Source: an uncultured Granulosicoccaceae bacterium
GTDB taxonomy: Bacteria; Pseudomonadota; Gammaproteobacteria; Granulosicoccales; Granulosicoccaceae
NCBI GenBank assembly: GCA_938020525.1
Contig: CALIHW010000062.1
Span: 1-64,000, forward strand
Length of the DNA: 64,000 bases
Direction: 5' to 3'
Shown: piece by piece, positions 19,292 to 29,786 of the stretch
How the letters are laid out: each line of letters opens with the position of its first letter
Numbering within the stretch: position 1 is the stretch's first letter
Notes under the pieces: model-generated
The model's database searches: none
Told to the model about the DNA's origin: nothing
Seen by the model: the letters and a program-made list of their open reading frames with translations, nothing else
Position numbers and translations under genes: made by a program

Positions 19292-21462
19292 AGTCGATTT
19301 GGCTATGCTTATGCGTTCTATCAATATCTAGTACAACGATAGGAGCAGAAGCCGCTCAGACGGAGTTATTGAACGAGCCTGAGAGCCTGTTGGAAATTGC
19401 GCAAATGCTTAATTGCGTCGCCACATCTGCAGATGCTGGCGACGTTCTTCACAAGTTAAAGGGAAACATACACCACCAAACACTGCTTCCATTTGAGGAT
19501 GGCTTAAACAGCCAGAAATTCTCACTACACGCTGGTACCATGGACATATTGCTAAAGTCCCTCACTGCAGCAAGCCGGCGATTTCCTGATAGACAAACGC
19601 AAATAGAGGAAACCCTGCTTCAGTGGTCGTACTGTGACTTAATTAAGGATGATAATTACTTCGATATTTATGAGGAGGCGGGTGACTTACAAGTATCAAG
19701 GGTTGAATACCAATCACCAGTTGACTGGAAAGGATTTCAATCACTAGGTTTGCTGGATGATAAGACTAACCGCTTTCAATTCTCTGCCTATTTAGATGAT
19801 GATGTACCCCGTGTTTTCTATGAAAAGCGATTCCACAATCTGTTTCGTGAGCGATGTTTACCCCACCCCCACGATGGAGAATTGTTCTATGACAAGAATA
19901 CATTCTTTCCTCAACGACTCACCATTAATAGTGATGACACCACTAAAAAATATCCACTTGCATGGAACTCATCCTGTAGCGTAGAGGCTAACGAGGGCGC
20001 AGACAATGACTGGTATACGTTAGAGAAACAGACAATTGAAGTTCAGGCCGCCGCCAGACGTGCTGAAGAAAAACGAATTACTGAAGAACAAGCGGCCAAG
20101 AAGCGTATTGCCGAGAAGTTAGCAGCGGACAACGCAGCCGCAGAGAAGTTGGCTGCGGAGAGGTTAGCTGCTGAAAGGGCAGTGGCAGTAAAGCTGGCTG
20201 CAAAAAAACGAGTTGTGGAAAAGCTCGCAGCTGAAAAAGCAGCGGCAGAGAAACAAGCTGCGGAGAGGTTGGCTGCTGAAAGAGCAGCGGCTGAAAGGCT
20301 GACTGCCAAGAAACAAGCCGCGGAAAAGCTAGCAGCAGAAAAGGCAGCCGCAGAGAAACAAGCTGCGGAGAAGTTGGCTGCTGAAAGAGCAGCGGCAGAA
20401 AAGTTGGCTGCCAAGAAACGAGCCACGGAAAAGCTAGCTACGGAAAAGGCAGCCGCAGAGAAGTTGGCTGCAGAGAATGCAGCGCAGAAGCTGGCAGCCG
20501 AAAAGGCAGAGGCCGAGAAGTTGGCGGCCAAGAAAAGAGCCGTAGAGAAGTTAGCGGCAGAAAAAGCAACGGCCGAGAAGCTAGCCGCAGAGAAACTAGC
20601 AGCGGCAAAGGAAGTGGCCGCAAAGCAGACGGCAAAGAAACTAGCAGCGAAAAAGTTAGCTGCAAAAAAGGCTGCAGCTGAGAAACTAGCGGCACAGCAA
20701 AGAGCTGCCGAGAAATTAGCAGCTGATCAGTTAGAAGAAGTTATGCAGGTCACTTGGGTAGAGGTGCCTGCATCTAGTTTGCAACCAGCTTCTGGCGGAT
20801 TACCAAGCAATATAGTAATAGAGGAAAAACCCAGTGTTCCCATTACTCCAGGTGCTACTAAGAAAAGAAAAAAATTAGGAATTAGTGGTTCTTTTGGTTT
20901 GTCTAATAAATCCTTTAGTTCGGATGGATTTTCCTTTAACGCTGGCATTAGCTACAAGCCGATTAAGAACAGTTACTGGTTTATTAGATCATCAGTCAAA
21001 ATCACTGACAGTGATGACCCACTAGTCTATAGCTGGGGTATAGGCTACGACGATTGGCACAAAAAAACCTGGGCCGTACAGCTCAACCACTGGGGACCAA
21101 TAAAACCCGGAGAAGGATTTGATGTAGAAAAAGCGGTTTTTTCAATATCCTACAAATTTGATTCTGTTTTCATGCAGAAAAATAAGCTTGGCAGCTTTGC
21201 CTCATTCTCGCAGAATCTTTCAGGTGACCCGACACTCACATGGGGTGTGTCGTGGTCTCCACGGAAAAAATGGTTTATACGTAGTAGCTTCAGCAAGAAT
21301 TTAACTGGTGATAGAGCTACCTGGTCATACGGGTTTGGCTATGCAAACTATAGTGCTAATACTTTCAGTTTTGAATACAACAACTGGGGGCTGAATGAGG
21401 TTCTGGAAGATAATTTCAAAAAGAACGGTATATTATCACTAACCTATCGCTGGTCATTCTAA
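19264..21462 (+). CDS. Exported protein: N-terminal DUF3131-like remnant, about 220-aa A/K/E helical linker, C-terminal outer-membrane beta-barrel-like domain
   Basis: Signal peptide; WSYCDLIKDD motif; AAEKLAAEKAAAEK repeats; SYWFIRSSVKI...YSWGIGYDDW...AVQLNHWGP repeats ending in LTYRWSF (terminal F). Confidence 0.8.
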   Translation: MYFMRPSPLKSIWLCLCVLSISSTTIGAEAAQTELLNEPESLLEIAQMLNCVATSADAGDVLHKLKGNIHHQTLLPFEDGLNSQKFSLHAGTMDILLKSLTAASRRFPDRQTQIEETLLQWSYCDLIKDDNYFDIYEEAGDLQVSRVEYQSPVDWKGFQSLGLLDDKTNRFQFSAYLDDDVPRVFYEKRFHNLFRERCLPHPHDGELFYDKNTFFPQRLTINSDDTTKKYPLAWNSSCSVEANEGADNDWYTLEKQTIEVQAAARRAEEKRITEEQAAKKRIAEKLAADNAAAEKLAAERLAAERAVAVKLAAKKRVVEKLAAEKAAAEKQAAERLAAERAAAERLTAKKQAAEKLAAEKAAAEKQAAEKLAAERAAAEKLAAKKRATEKLATEKAAAEKLAAENAAQKLAAEKAEAEKLAAKKRAVEKLAAEKATAEKLAAEKLAAAKEVAAKQTAKKLAAKKLAAKKAAAEKLAAQQRAAEKLAADQLEEVMQVTWVEVPASSLQPASGGLPSNIVIEEKPSVPITPGATKKRKKLGISGSFGLSNKSFSSDGFSFNAGISYKPIKNSYWFIRSSVKITDSDDPLVYSWGIGYDDWHKKTWAVQLNHWGPIKPGEGFDVEKAVFSISYKFDSVFMQKNKLGSFASFSQNLSGDPTLTWGVSWSPRKKWFIRSSFSKNLTGDRATWSYGFGYANYSANTFSFEYNNWGLNEVLEDNFKKNGILSLTYRWSF
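20043..20725 (+). repeat. Degenerate tandem coding repeats (Ala/Lys/Glu-rich, TolA-like)
   Basis: Repeated gcagccgcagagaa(g/a)ttggctgcggagaag units. Confidence 0.9.
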
Positions 21463-21615
21463 AGCAGGAGTGAACTGCGGAAAGCAGGAGAATTTTCTTC
21501 TAAAACAGATTACTTGTTCTTTGGAAAAACAGCTGTATAGGGGTATATAGTTAACGTGCTGATGTGATGAAAAATCATGCAATAATAGCGCATACACATA
21601 CAGTAATGCGGTCAT

Positions 21616-22770
21616 CTATTTCGAGTTATGGACCGGTGTTTTATGTAGGTTGGCCATTTTTCCAATTGACTGCGCCAGCTTCTCTATACCACTAACGTTA
21701 TACAGATTAGTAAAAATGATAACTGCCCCTTTGGTCTCGGGATAGAGATACATAATGGCAGTTACTCCCGGTGTAACGCCAACATGGTACATTTCACGAG
21801 ACCGATTTACGGGCTTTACTTTGTTAGTATCCCACCCCAAACCGTAATAACTCAGAGTCCCGTCTAATAGCTTCACCGGTTGATGCGCTTGTTTTATAAG
21901 ATCGAGCGGCAATAGTTTACCGGTCAAATAGGCAGATGCAAATCGAGCTATATCAGTTGCTGTACTGAGCATGCCACCACTGGGTATTTTATTGGTCAAG
22001 TCAACGTATTTGGTATTAGCTAATTTTCCTTTTTTGTCCTTGTTATAAAGGCCGGCTCGGTTATATACGATATCCTCTGATCTCTCTGCGATGGTAGATT
22101 CCATCGCAGAGGTCTGTAGAATGTTCCGATCGATGTATTCCTCATAAGATAAATCAGAAACAGACTCAATTATGCACCCCAATATGTTATACCCATAAGA
22201 AGTGTACTTATATGCACTACCCGGATTATGAATCAAAGCGTCATTGGAGAATATCGATAAAGCACCAGTGACCGTCTTGTAGCGCTTTGCACTATATAAC
22301 TCTGCCTCAAATTTTGACCAAGGCATGGAATAAGAGCGAACACCTGCTGTGTGGCTGAGTAACTGTCTGATCGTTACCAGGTGAGGTTTTTCAGGGAACG
22401 CTGAACAATAGCTCCATACTGGTGCATCTAGGTCGATCTTTCCGGCCTGGTAGAGCTGCAATATGGCAGTCGCAGTTATTGGTTTAACGATTGAAGCGGC
22501 CCGATAGACTGTATCAGCGTTTGCTGGTAGAGCGTGTTCCACATTGCCCAAACCGAGCCCAGCTGCCCACTCAAGCTGCCCCTGCCGCACAACAGCAAAT
22601 GACGCACCGGGAATTCCATCGACCCGCATTTTCTGGTCGATGAGAGAAAGGATATCCTGCTTTTTTGAAAATGGTATTGCTTGAGCGATGGAACTAATCA
22701 GAAAAATAGTCACCGCTACCAACGGAAATAGAAAATGCTGCAGAATAGGTTTTTTTCCAACTGCGACCAT
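21616..22770 (-). CDS. Serine hydrolase, beta-lactamase (class C-like) family
   Basis: YRAASIVKPITATAILQL (SxxK), YTSYGYNILG (YxN-like), exported. Confidence 0.88.
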   Translation of the reverse strand: MVAVGKKPILQHFLFPLVAVTIFLISSIAQAIPFSKKQDILSLIDQKMRVDGIPGASFAVVRQGQLEWAAGLGLGNVEHALPANADTVYRAASIVKPITATAILQLYQAGKIDLDAPVWSYCSAFPEKPHLVTIRQLLSHTAGVRSYSMPWSKFEAELYSAKRYKTVTGALSIFSNDALIHNPGSAYKYTSYGYNILGCIIESVSDLSYEEYIDRNILQTSAMESTIAERSEDIVYNRAGLYNKDKKGKLANTKYVDLTNKIPSGGMLSTATDIARFASAYLTGKLLPLDLIKQAHQPVKLLDGTLSYYGLGWDTNKVKPVNRSREMYHVGVTPGVTAIMYLYPETKGAVIIFTNLYNVSGIEKLAQSIGKMANLHKTPVHNSK

Positions 22771-22841
22771 GGCACTTACCTCGAATTTATTATGTTAGTG
22801 AAATTCATTTATTAATCATCAAGGAAGTTCGTAGTTGACCT

Positions 22842-22857
22842 TACTGACCCGTCAGTA
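22842..22857. promoter_or_regulatory. Palindrome tactgac-cc-gtcagta downstream of a -35-like TTGACC
   Basis: Perfect 7-bp arms; TTGACC at 22835-22840. Confidence 0.4.
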
Positions 22858-23011
22858 TGTATTGAATAATTTAGTCTTAGAGCACTGAACTGCTCGCAGG
22901 TCAAAAGAACAAGCTATGTATAGGACATATTTAGAAACGGAATATGAGATAGCGCCATAATAATTTGCGTGAAATATTGTTGTCTGCAAGTCAAGCAGTC
23001 AAACTCGACGC

Positions 23012-24085
23012 TTATCTGCTACTGAGAGAAGACACTATTTCATTGAGTATCGGCCGTATTACTACTCGACGGTTTTGAGCATGATCCGCTTCGGTAGTTC
23101 CGCTATTCAGTGGCTGAGACTCTCCCATTGCAATAGTATCAATGCGCCCGTAGTGTAAATTCTTGCTTACCAAGTAATCCTTTATTACAGCAGCTCGAGC
23201 TTGAGTGAGAATTTTGTTGTATTTCTCTGTGGCACGTTTATCAGCATGCGTTTCGATCTCATAGCGGTAACTTCCGCACCTTTGTGCCTGTACTGCGAAC
23301 TTATCGAGTATTGGCGTAACTGAAGGTTTAAGTACAGATGAGTCGGTATCAAAGAGCTGTAGATGCACAGACCAGGTTTGTGCACAGTTAACCGGCACTT
23401 CGTCTGCGGTAGCAATTGATACCGGAATCGCTTCTGATTCAGCCTTATTATAGTCTTCAATAAACAGATCAACGACGCCTAAAACCGCATCGTACATCCA
23501 TTCGCCACGATGCTCGCACCAATTAGAGTCGTCACCGTTACCCCAGGTGCCTAGTTTAAATTGCGTATCAGGGCGCCGAAGTATACTGGCCGACTGGCTA
23601 AATGAAACCCAAACACTGTTGCGACAACATTGATCAGCACACATCTTATTCTCATTAAGATCTCCTGATATTGGATTTGGCTTAACAACGATGGCCCCCC
23701 CGGTATACGAAGGGAACACTGACATTTCCGGCATACCCGGAGTGGTTTTCATTTCCTCTTCTGTCAACATGCGGAGCCCGGCGTTTTCCAGGCGCAGACG
23801 AACTTGTTCTTCCAAGTCGTCGTCACGAAGCGTGATGCCATTTTTCTTGCTGCTGGCAAATACGTTGTCCAGCAAAACATAAACGCCCTCAAGCCCTGCA
23901 AGAGACGCGTAATTTTTGAGAAACTCCTCTGACCCTACCTGTAATCCGTTGCCACCACTTGGGTAGTAGACCTCCGGTAGTACCGGGCTTGATGGCGCTG
24001 CTTCTTGCGCTATTGTGACGGAGGCCGAAACCAGCATCCCAGCCAGGAAACAGAGCAATGCCGTAGCTTGTGCACTTTTACCCAT
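23012..24085 (-). CDS. OmpA-family (peptidoglycan-binding) exported protein
   Basis: FDTDSSVLKPSVTPILDKFAVQAQRCGSYRYEIETHADKRATEKYNKILTQARAAVIKDYLV; start M at 24085 begins a signal peptide. Confidence 0.8.
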   Translation of the reverse strand: MGKSAQATALLCFLAGMLVSASVTIAQEAAPSSPVLPEVYYPSGGNGLQVGSEEFLKNYASLAGLEGVYVLLDNVFASSKKNGITLRDDDLEEQVRLRLENAGLRMLTEEEMKTTPGMPEMSVFPSYTGGAIVVKPNPISGDLNENKMCADQCCRNSVWVSFSQSASILRRPDTQFKLGTWGNGDDSNWCEHRGEWMYDAVLGVVDLFIEDYNKAESEAIPVSIATADEVPVNCAQTWSVHLQLFDTDSSVLKPSVTPILDKFAVQAQRCGSYRYEIETHADKRATEKYNKILTQARAAVIKDYLVSKNLHYGRIDTIAMGESQPLNSGTTEADHAQNRRVVIRPILNEIVSSLSSR

Positions 24086-24592
24086 AACCGCCCTCCGCCT
24101 AACATTGTGCCCGTGTATCGGACAGGCCAATCGCTTCTTTACCCAACTAATATCAGTTTGTGGTTTTAGTTCAATGTCTGTTTATACCTTCACAAAAAAG
24201 ATCCAAAACCCCTACCAGATCCCTTGCCAACCTACCCCCTTACCAGAGGCTTTTCTGATGATCAATTAACCTGGTGTGAACTTCTTGTAGGTGTAAGTTA
24301 CAGACGGCAGAGTTTTAGTATTGCGACTCACATAACCAGACAAGCCCTGAAAAACTGCAACACTCAGCGGCAATGTTAGGAAAAAGACAAGTTAACCCGC
24401 ACACAGCTCAATGCAATCGAACATCACTTTTTCAAACTGCTCTTACTCAACAACCAAAAGCGGTTTACTGAGTTTCTCTTTCAAAACAAAAATATAGATT
24501 CATGTAGTTGGCCCATATTTTCGGTGAGTATCCATTTACACCCCATAATATGTCTGCTGGTTATGCAAATAGAAAAACCGTTTATACGTCGC

Positions 24593-26221
24593 CTATATTT
24601 TCTGTTTTTTATCGCCCATCATTCCATCCTTCCATTTTTTATCATCCATTTTCTTAAGGCTATATTGGGCAAAGTCACGACCGACATCGCCGTAGCGGTA
24701 ATACGGTACTACATTATATGACTCCAGCGCCGGGCCTTCATCTGAAAATCTCGTGGCAATACTGAGTATATGCTTGTACCCAAGATCACTTGCCAACGTA
24801 GCTATTTGCATATCCTCACGATGATTACTCAGACTAACCAATATCAGTTTGCAATCCACCAGAGAAGTACGTTCCCAAAAATCGCGATCTGAAGCATCAC
24901 CGTGCACACAATTGATACCGGAAGCTTTCAGCGTTTTAGTGTGAGCATAATTTTCCTCAATGCCAACAATATCGGTATAGCCAGAATCAACCAGTGATTG
25001 ATACGCCCCCTGCCCAACTCGCCCCATTCCCAGTACCGCGATACTCGCGCCCCTGAGTGACTCGATGACCTCCTCAGGCAATCTTTCATTGCGCTCATAG
25101 ATATCGAGCTTTTGTTGATGACGCCGATATAATTCGTGGGCCTTTTTGTTTAACGGTGTGGCGACAAAAAACGACAGTGCCATAGCCAGTGCCAACGTGG
25201 TAATCCAGTCTTGCCCAAGCATCCCGGCTTGAGCGGCAATGGCCGCAACTATTAATCCGAACTCGCTGTAATTGAAAAGGCTCAGCCCAGTGAGCCAGGC
25301 GGTGCGGGCACGAAGACCAAAAGCCGTCAGCAAGGTAAAGTAGATCAGTGGCCGCAGTACAATTAAAATACCGAGTACAACCGCGACCGCAAGCAGTTCC
25401 AGCCTGGGAAAACCGTAGTATCCAATCTGCAAAAAGAAACCAATCAACAGCAAGTTCTTTAAGCCGAATAGTTGTTTATAAAGCTCTTGCGCTTTTGGCC
25501 GGTTGCCGTGCCCGATCAACATGCCAACAACAATAGCGCCAAGCCCACCTTTCAATGAAACAGTCTCAAATAACTCTGCTGCTCCCAGTGCGAATACAAC
25601 ACCACCAAGCAACAACAGCTCACCATGACCCAACAATGACAAGTATCGTCTGGACAGAGGAATCAGTACAGGCAGGCCAAGCAATAATATAGCCCAGGGT
25701 GACGGATAATGGCCGGATGATACCACCAGATAAACAACTACCAATATATCCTGCACAACCAAAATACCAATAGCTATTGATGCATAAAATGAGTTTGACT
25801 CTCCTCGTTCTTCAAAAAGTTTGACAGCAAGAACGGTACTCGAAAAGGACAGTGCAAAAGCAAGAACCCACGGCTCTATTACTGTTTCAAATTGCAGCGG
25901 CGAATAGATTGCACCTACCATAATAATAACGGCAGTCGTTAGTGGTAGTGCGATCAGCATATGCAAAATCGCAGATCCCCACACGTAGCGTGGCTTTAGT
26001 TCATCCAATTTAAGGTGCAAGCCGATCATGAATAGCAGTAACACAATGCCTGCGTCAGCCAGAGGCTTGAGGTTTTCACCATCACCAATGCCAAGCATAT
26101 GAGCTACAAAGCCGGCTGCAAGATAGCCAAGTAATGGCGGGTATCCCAGATGCCTGACGGCAAGGCCCGCAAAGAACGCAATAATTACAACGGTAATTTC
26201 ATTACCCAACAACCCTGTCAC
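24593..26221 (-). CDS. Kef-type cation:proton antiporter with RCK/TrkA-N domain
   Basis: YLAAGFVAHMLGIG, SFSSTVLAVKLFEERGE, IAVLGMGRVGQGAYQSL. Confidence 0.92.
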   Translation of the reverse strand: MTGLLGNEITVVIIAFFAGLAVRHLGYPPLLGYLAAGFVAHMLGIGDGENLKPLADAGIVLLLFMIGLHLKLDELKPRYVWGSAILHMLIALPLTTAVIIMVGAIYSPLQFETVIEPWVLAFALSFSSTVLAVKLFEERGESNSFYASIAIGILVVQDILVVVYLVVSSGHYPSPWAILLLGLPVLIPLSRRYLSLLGHGELLLLGGVVFALGAAELFETVSLKGGLGAIVVGMLIGHGNRPKAQELYKQLFGLKNLLLIGFFLQIGYYGFPRLELLAVAVVLGILIVLRPLIYFTLLTAFGLRARTAWLTGLSLFNYSEFGLIVAAIAAQAGMLGQDWITTLALAMALSFFVATPLNKKAHELYRRHQQKLDIYERNERLPEEVIESLRGASIAVLGMGRVGQGAYQSLVDSGYTDIVGIEENYAHTKTLKASGINCVHGDASDRDFWERTSLVDCKLILVSLSNHREDMQIATLASDLGYKHILSIATRFSDEGPALESYNVVPYYRYGDVGRDFAQYSLKKMDDKKWKDGMMGDKKQKI

Positions 26222-26889
26222 CCATGATCATCGGCAAAGCGCAGGCCTGAGTAATTTTAACCAAGCCAATAGCACGAGCTGTGAAACGCAGGTAGTCTTC
26301 AACGTATTCAAAGTACAGGAACGAACCATCAAGTGAGGGCACCAACGCTAACCCTGGGAAATTACTTAGCAGTGGACCATACCAGGTGTTATTCATTAAT
26401 AAGATTCGATTCCCAGTTGTACTTGATCGGCTCCACGCCTGTTGGATTCATTTATATATCAACAGCTATTGCAATCCAAGAGCCGCCGCTACCTGTTAAC
26501 GGAACACTTTGCGATGTATGTTCATATTTCAAGCGAAAACGTGACTTGATCTCATATATCCATGGCCCTGCAAATAAAAAAGCGGGCATACCCGTAGGAA
26601 TACCTTGACAGACAATCCCATTCAACCAGTATAACTAACTAGTTACCGGCCTACATCACTTGCGCACTACATAAGTTTTCAGACAAACAACCTTTAAGCA
26701 ACCAATGCGGCACTTGAGCTCCACTATTTGCTATCGTTAGATATCTGGATGCGTATTCATGTGAGCGCTTTATTTTGTGTGTACCTAGCAAGTAGTTTGG
26801 ATTGACTGTGAGCTTTACCTTTTGGAATATGAAGACTATATTCATCATATTCTTCTTGTGCTATCGGCGTCTTTATATTGGGCTAAGTT

Positions 26890-29709
26890 ATGAAAAAAGC
26901 CGCAATACCTCACAACGAAGAAGGCCGTCTATCTGCCCTTGAACGCTATGGTATTCTCGATACCCCACCCGATGCCACTCTGGATAGCATCACTCAGGCT
27001 ACCGCCGATCTTTGCGAAACCCCAATCGCCCTGATCAGCCTGATCGATTCCTCTCGTCAATGGTTCAAGAGCTGTGTCGGTTTGGCCGTGAAAGAAACAT
27101 CACGCGATATAGCATTTTGTGCACACGCAATCCTGGAACCGACTGAACTCACGGAAATTAACGACACCCTGCTTGACAAACGCTTCGTAGACAACCCTCT
27201 GGTAACTGGTGATCCGAAAATACGATTTTACGCAGGCAAACCACTGATCACTTCAGATCAGTTTGTGCTAGGTACTCTATGCGTGATCGATGTTGTGCCT
27301 CGCCAACTAAGCAATGCTCAAAAAGACGGACTAAGTCGTTTGGCGCAAGTTGTCACAGATATTCTCGATGAACGGCACTGCTCCCGGCTTGGCGCTATTG
27401 AACAGGCCATAGAGCAAACAGCAAGAGATGGTGTTCTGATCACTGACCCCACTCAGCCGGACAACCCGATCATTTATTCAAACCAAGCAATAGAAAAAAT
27501 AACCGGTTACTCAACGGCCGAATTAACAGGTCGCAATTGCCGACTCTTTCAGGGACCAGACACTGATCCTGAGGCAATTTCATACTTGAGAAAGGCGATC
27601 TCTGAGCATCAATCTCATACGGTAGTATTAAAAAATTATCGAAAAGACGGCACGATGTTTTGGAATGAAGTGACCGTGTCGCCAATAAAAGACAGGCTGG
27701 GTAGAACCATCAATTATGTTGGCATCCAAAACGACATAACTGACCGTATACTCGCAAAAGAACAAAGCACCAGACTAGCTGATGTAACTGCAGAAGCAGA
27801 CATAGCGCGAGCATCTCGCAACCGTCTGGCTCAGATTGTCGAGGATTCAGCTAATGAAATATACGTCACTAACGCTGATACCTACGTAATGCTGGACGTC
27901 AATCGGGCCGCCCGCAAAAATCTCGGATACACGCTGGAGGAAGCCCGAAAGCTCAAGCCCTGGGACTTTGTAGAAGGCATGACAAGTGAGAACATAGAAT
28001 TGCTCACAGATCCGCTGCGAAAAGGTACGCTTGATGCGCAGGTATTTGAAAGTGTGCATAAACGAAAAGATGGCTCAACATATCCAGTGTCTGTGCACTT
28101 ACAGTTTATGACATCTCAAACTCCACCTGTATATACCGCGATTATTCAGGACATATCTGACCGTGTACGTCAGGAAGAGATGATAAAACTACGTGATCGT
28201 GCCATCGAAGCGCTTGATGTGGGTGTTTCAATCACAGATGCTACAAACGAATCATTTCCACTGGTCTACGTTAATCACGCCTTGTGTGAGATGACAGGCT
28301 ATACGAGCGAAGAACTGCTCGGTCAAAGTGCCAGTGTTTTGCAAATGGACAATCAACATCAACCCGATCACCACATAATTCACAAAGCTCAAACAGCGGG
28401 CGAAGCCGTCCAGGCTACTTTAAAGTGCACTCGAAAAAACGGATCAAACTATATGAGTGAGCTATCGTTGTCTCCGGTTTATAGCAACTCGGGCGAGTTA
28501 ACACACTACATAAGTATTAACCGGGACATCACCGAAAAACTCGACACAGAGGCAAGATTACGTCAGGCGCAAAAGATAGATGCCATCGGACAACTATCTG
28601 GCGGGATCGCTCATGACTTTAATAATTTGCTCAGTGTAATTACCGGAAACCTTGAGTTTCTTTCGCTTTCCACTACAGATAAATCGCAGCGTATCTGTAT
28701 AGATGAGGCTGAGAAAGCAGCCGACATGGGTGCCAGGTTAACTCGACGTCTTCTAACTTTTGCAAAACAAGGCCAACTCGAACCTGTCGTTCTTAATGTT
28801 AACAAGCACGTACTCAACGCACTCGAGCTGCTGCGTTCAACCATTGGAGAAACGATCAGCCTCCAATCCCAATTGGCACCGGATTTGTGGCGTATTAATG
28901 CAGACCCAAGCGAAATCGAGAATACAGTGGTTAACCTGGTTCTCAATGCTCGTGATGCTATGCCGGACGGTGGAAATATCAGAGTTGAGACCAATAATGT
29001 CAGTTTAAAAAAGGACGAAAAATATGACGACCCCGAGATTCCTCCGGCAGACTATATCAAGCTATCTGTAACTGACAATGGTTACGGTATGACCAACGAG
29101 GTTGTAGAACGCATCTTTGATCCGTTCTTTACCACCAAGGATGCTGGCAAAGGCACGGGCCTGGGGCTGGCAACAGTTCACGGCTTCATCAATCAATCCG
29201 GTGGGTATATCCGTGTTTTTTCAACACTGAACAATGGCACGAGTATCGTGTTGTATCTGCCAAGATATACTGATGCAGCTACACTTCCAGAAGCAATTCT
29301 TCCAAACAGAGCACAACAGATCACCACTGATGCCCGCATTCTTGTTGTCGAAGACAACGATATGGTGCGTAAAATGACAGTTAAGCGATTGCGAGTGATG
29401 GGCTACGCAATTGACCAGGTTAGCACCGGCAAGGATGCGATCGAATTTCTCAAACAAGATGCAGATATTGACCTGATACTTTCCGATGTGGTCATGTCTG
29501 GCGGCATATCCGGTTTTGACTTAGCCAACTGGGTTGAAAACAATCTGCCACAGTGCAGCATTCTATTGGTGTCAGGTTACACTGCACTTGACACTCAAGG
29601 CTTTGAGCACCAAACCTCTGACCTGATCATCCTTCAGAAGCCGTACAGCATTACTGAGCTACAAGAAGGTATAAACACCCTACTTAAACTCGATATACAA
29701 GTTACTTAA
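26890..29709 (+). CDS. Hybrid sensor histidine kinase: GAF - LOV/PAS - PAS - degenerate LOV/PAS - HisKA/HATPase - receiver
   Basis: [16 protein letters not shown] (LOV photoactive Cys motif); [44 protein letters not shown]...[10 protein letters not shown]. Confidence 0.92.
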   Translation: MKKAAIPHNEEGRLSALERYGILDTPPDATLDSITQATADLCETPIALISLIDSSRQWFKSCVGLAVKETSRDIAFCAHAILEPTELTEINDTLLDKRFVDNPLVTGDPKIRFYAGKPLITSDQFVLGTLCVIDVVPRQLSNAQKDGLSRLAQVVTDILDERHCSRLGAIEQAIEQTARDGVLITDPTQPDNPIIYSNQAIEKITGYSTAELTGRNCRLFQGPDTDPEAISYLRKAISEHQSHTVVLKNYRKDGTMFWNEVTVSPIKDRLGRTINYVGIQNDITDRILAKEQSTRLADVTAEADIARASRNRLAQIVEDSANEIYVTNADTYVMLDVNRAARKNLGYTLEEARKLKPWDFVEGMTSENIELLTDPLRKGTLDAQVFESVHKRKDGSTYPVSVHLQFMTSQTPPVYTAIIQDISDRVRQEEMIKLRDRAIEALDVGVSITDATNESFPLVYVNHALCEMTGYTSEELLGQSASVLQMDNQHQPDHHIIHKAQTAGEAVQATLKCTRKNGSNYMSELSLSPVYSNSGELTHYISINRDITEKLDTEARLRQAQKIDAIGQLSGGIAHDFNNLLSVITGNLEFLSLSTTDKSQRICIDEAEKAADMGARLTRRLLTFAKQGQLEPVVLNVNKHVLNALELLRSTIGETISLQSQLAPDLWRINADPSEIENTVVNLVLNARDAMPDGGNIRVETNNVSLKKDEKYDDPEIPPADYIKLSVTDNGYGMTNEVVERIFDPFFTTKDAGKGTGLGLATVHGFINQSGGYIRVFSTLNNGTSIVLYLPRYTDAATLPEAILPNRAQQITTDARILVVEDNDMVRKMTVKRLRVMGYAIDQVSTGKDAIEFLKQDADIDLILSDVVMSGGISGFDLANWVENNLPQCSILLVSGYTALDTQGFEHQTSDLIILQKPYSITELQEGINTLLKLDIQVT

Positions 29710-29731
29710 AAATGGCCATCATAAAGCAGAC

Positions 29732-29771
29732 AAAAAAAGCCACCCGACTGAACACAACAGCCGGGTAGCAA
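29732..29771 (-). terminator. Putative rho-independent terminator (minus strand)
   Basis: Minus strand gctacccggctg-ttgtgtt-cagtcgggtggc followed by ttttttt. Confidence 0.65.
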
Positions 29772-29786
29772 TTTGGTTACTCGAAA

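Noticed and set aside
20043-20695. Long minus-strand ORFs (162 aa and 85 aa, Ala/Ser/Phe-rich)
   Set aside because: Antisense shadow of the A/K/E coding repeats; composition is an artefact of the repeat.
26202-26610. Minus-strand frames resembling outer-membrane or secreted protein fragments (NTWYGPLLSNFPGLALVPSLDGSFLYFEYVEDYL; FRLKYEHTSQSVPLTGSGGSWIAIAVDI)
   Set aside because: Suggestive of a decayed exported protein gene, but the family is not recognisable enough and the frames do not join clearly.
28611-28994. 127-aa minus-strand ORF
   Set aside because: Antisense to the histidine kinase core.
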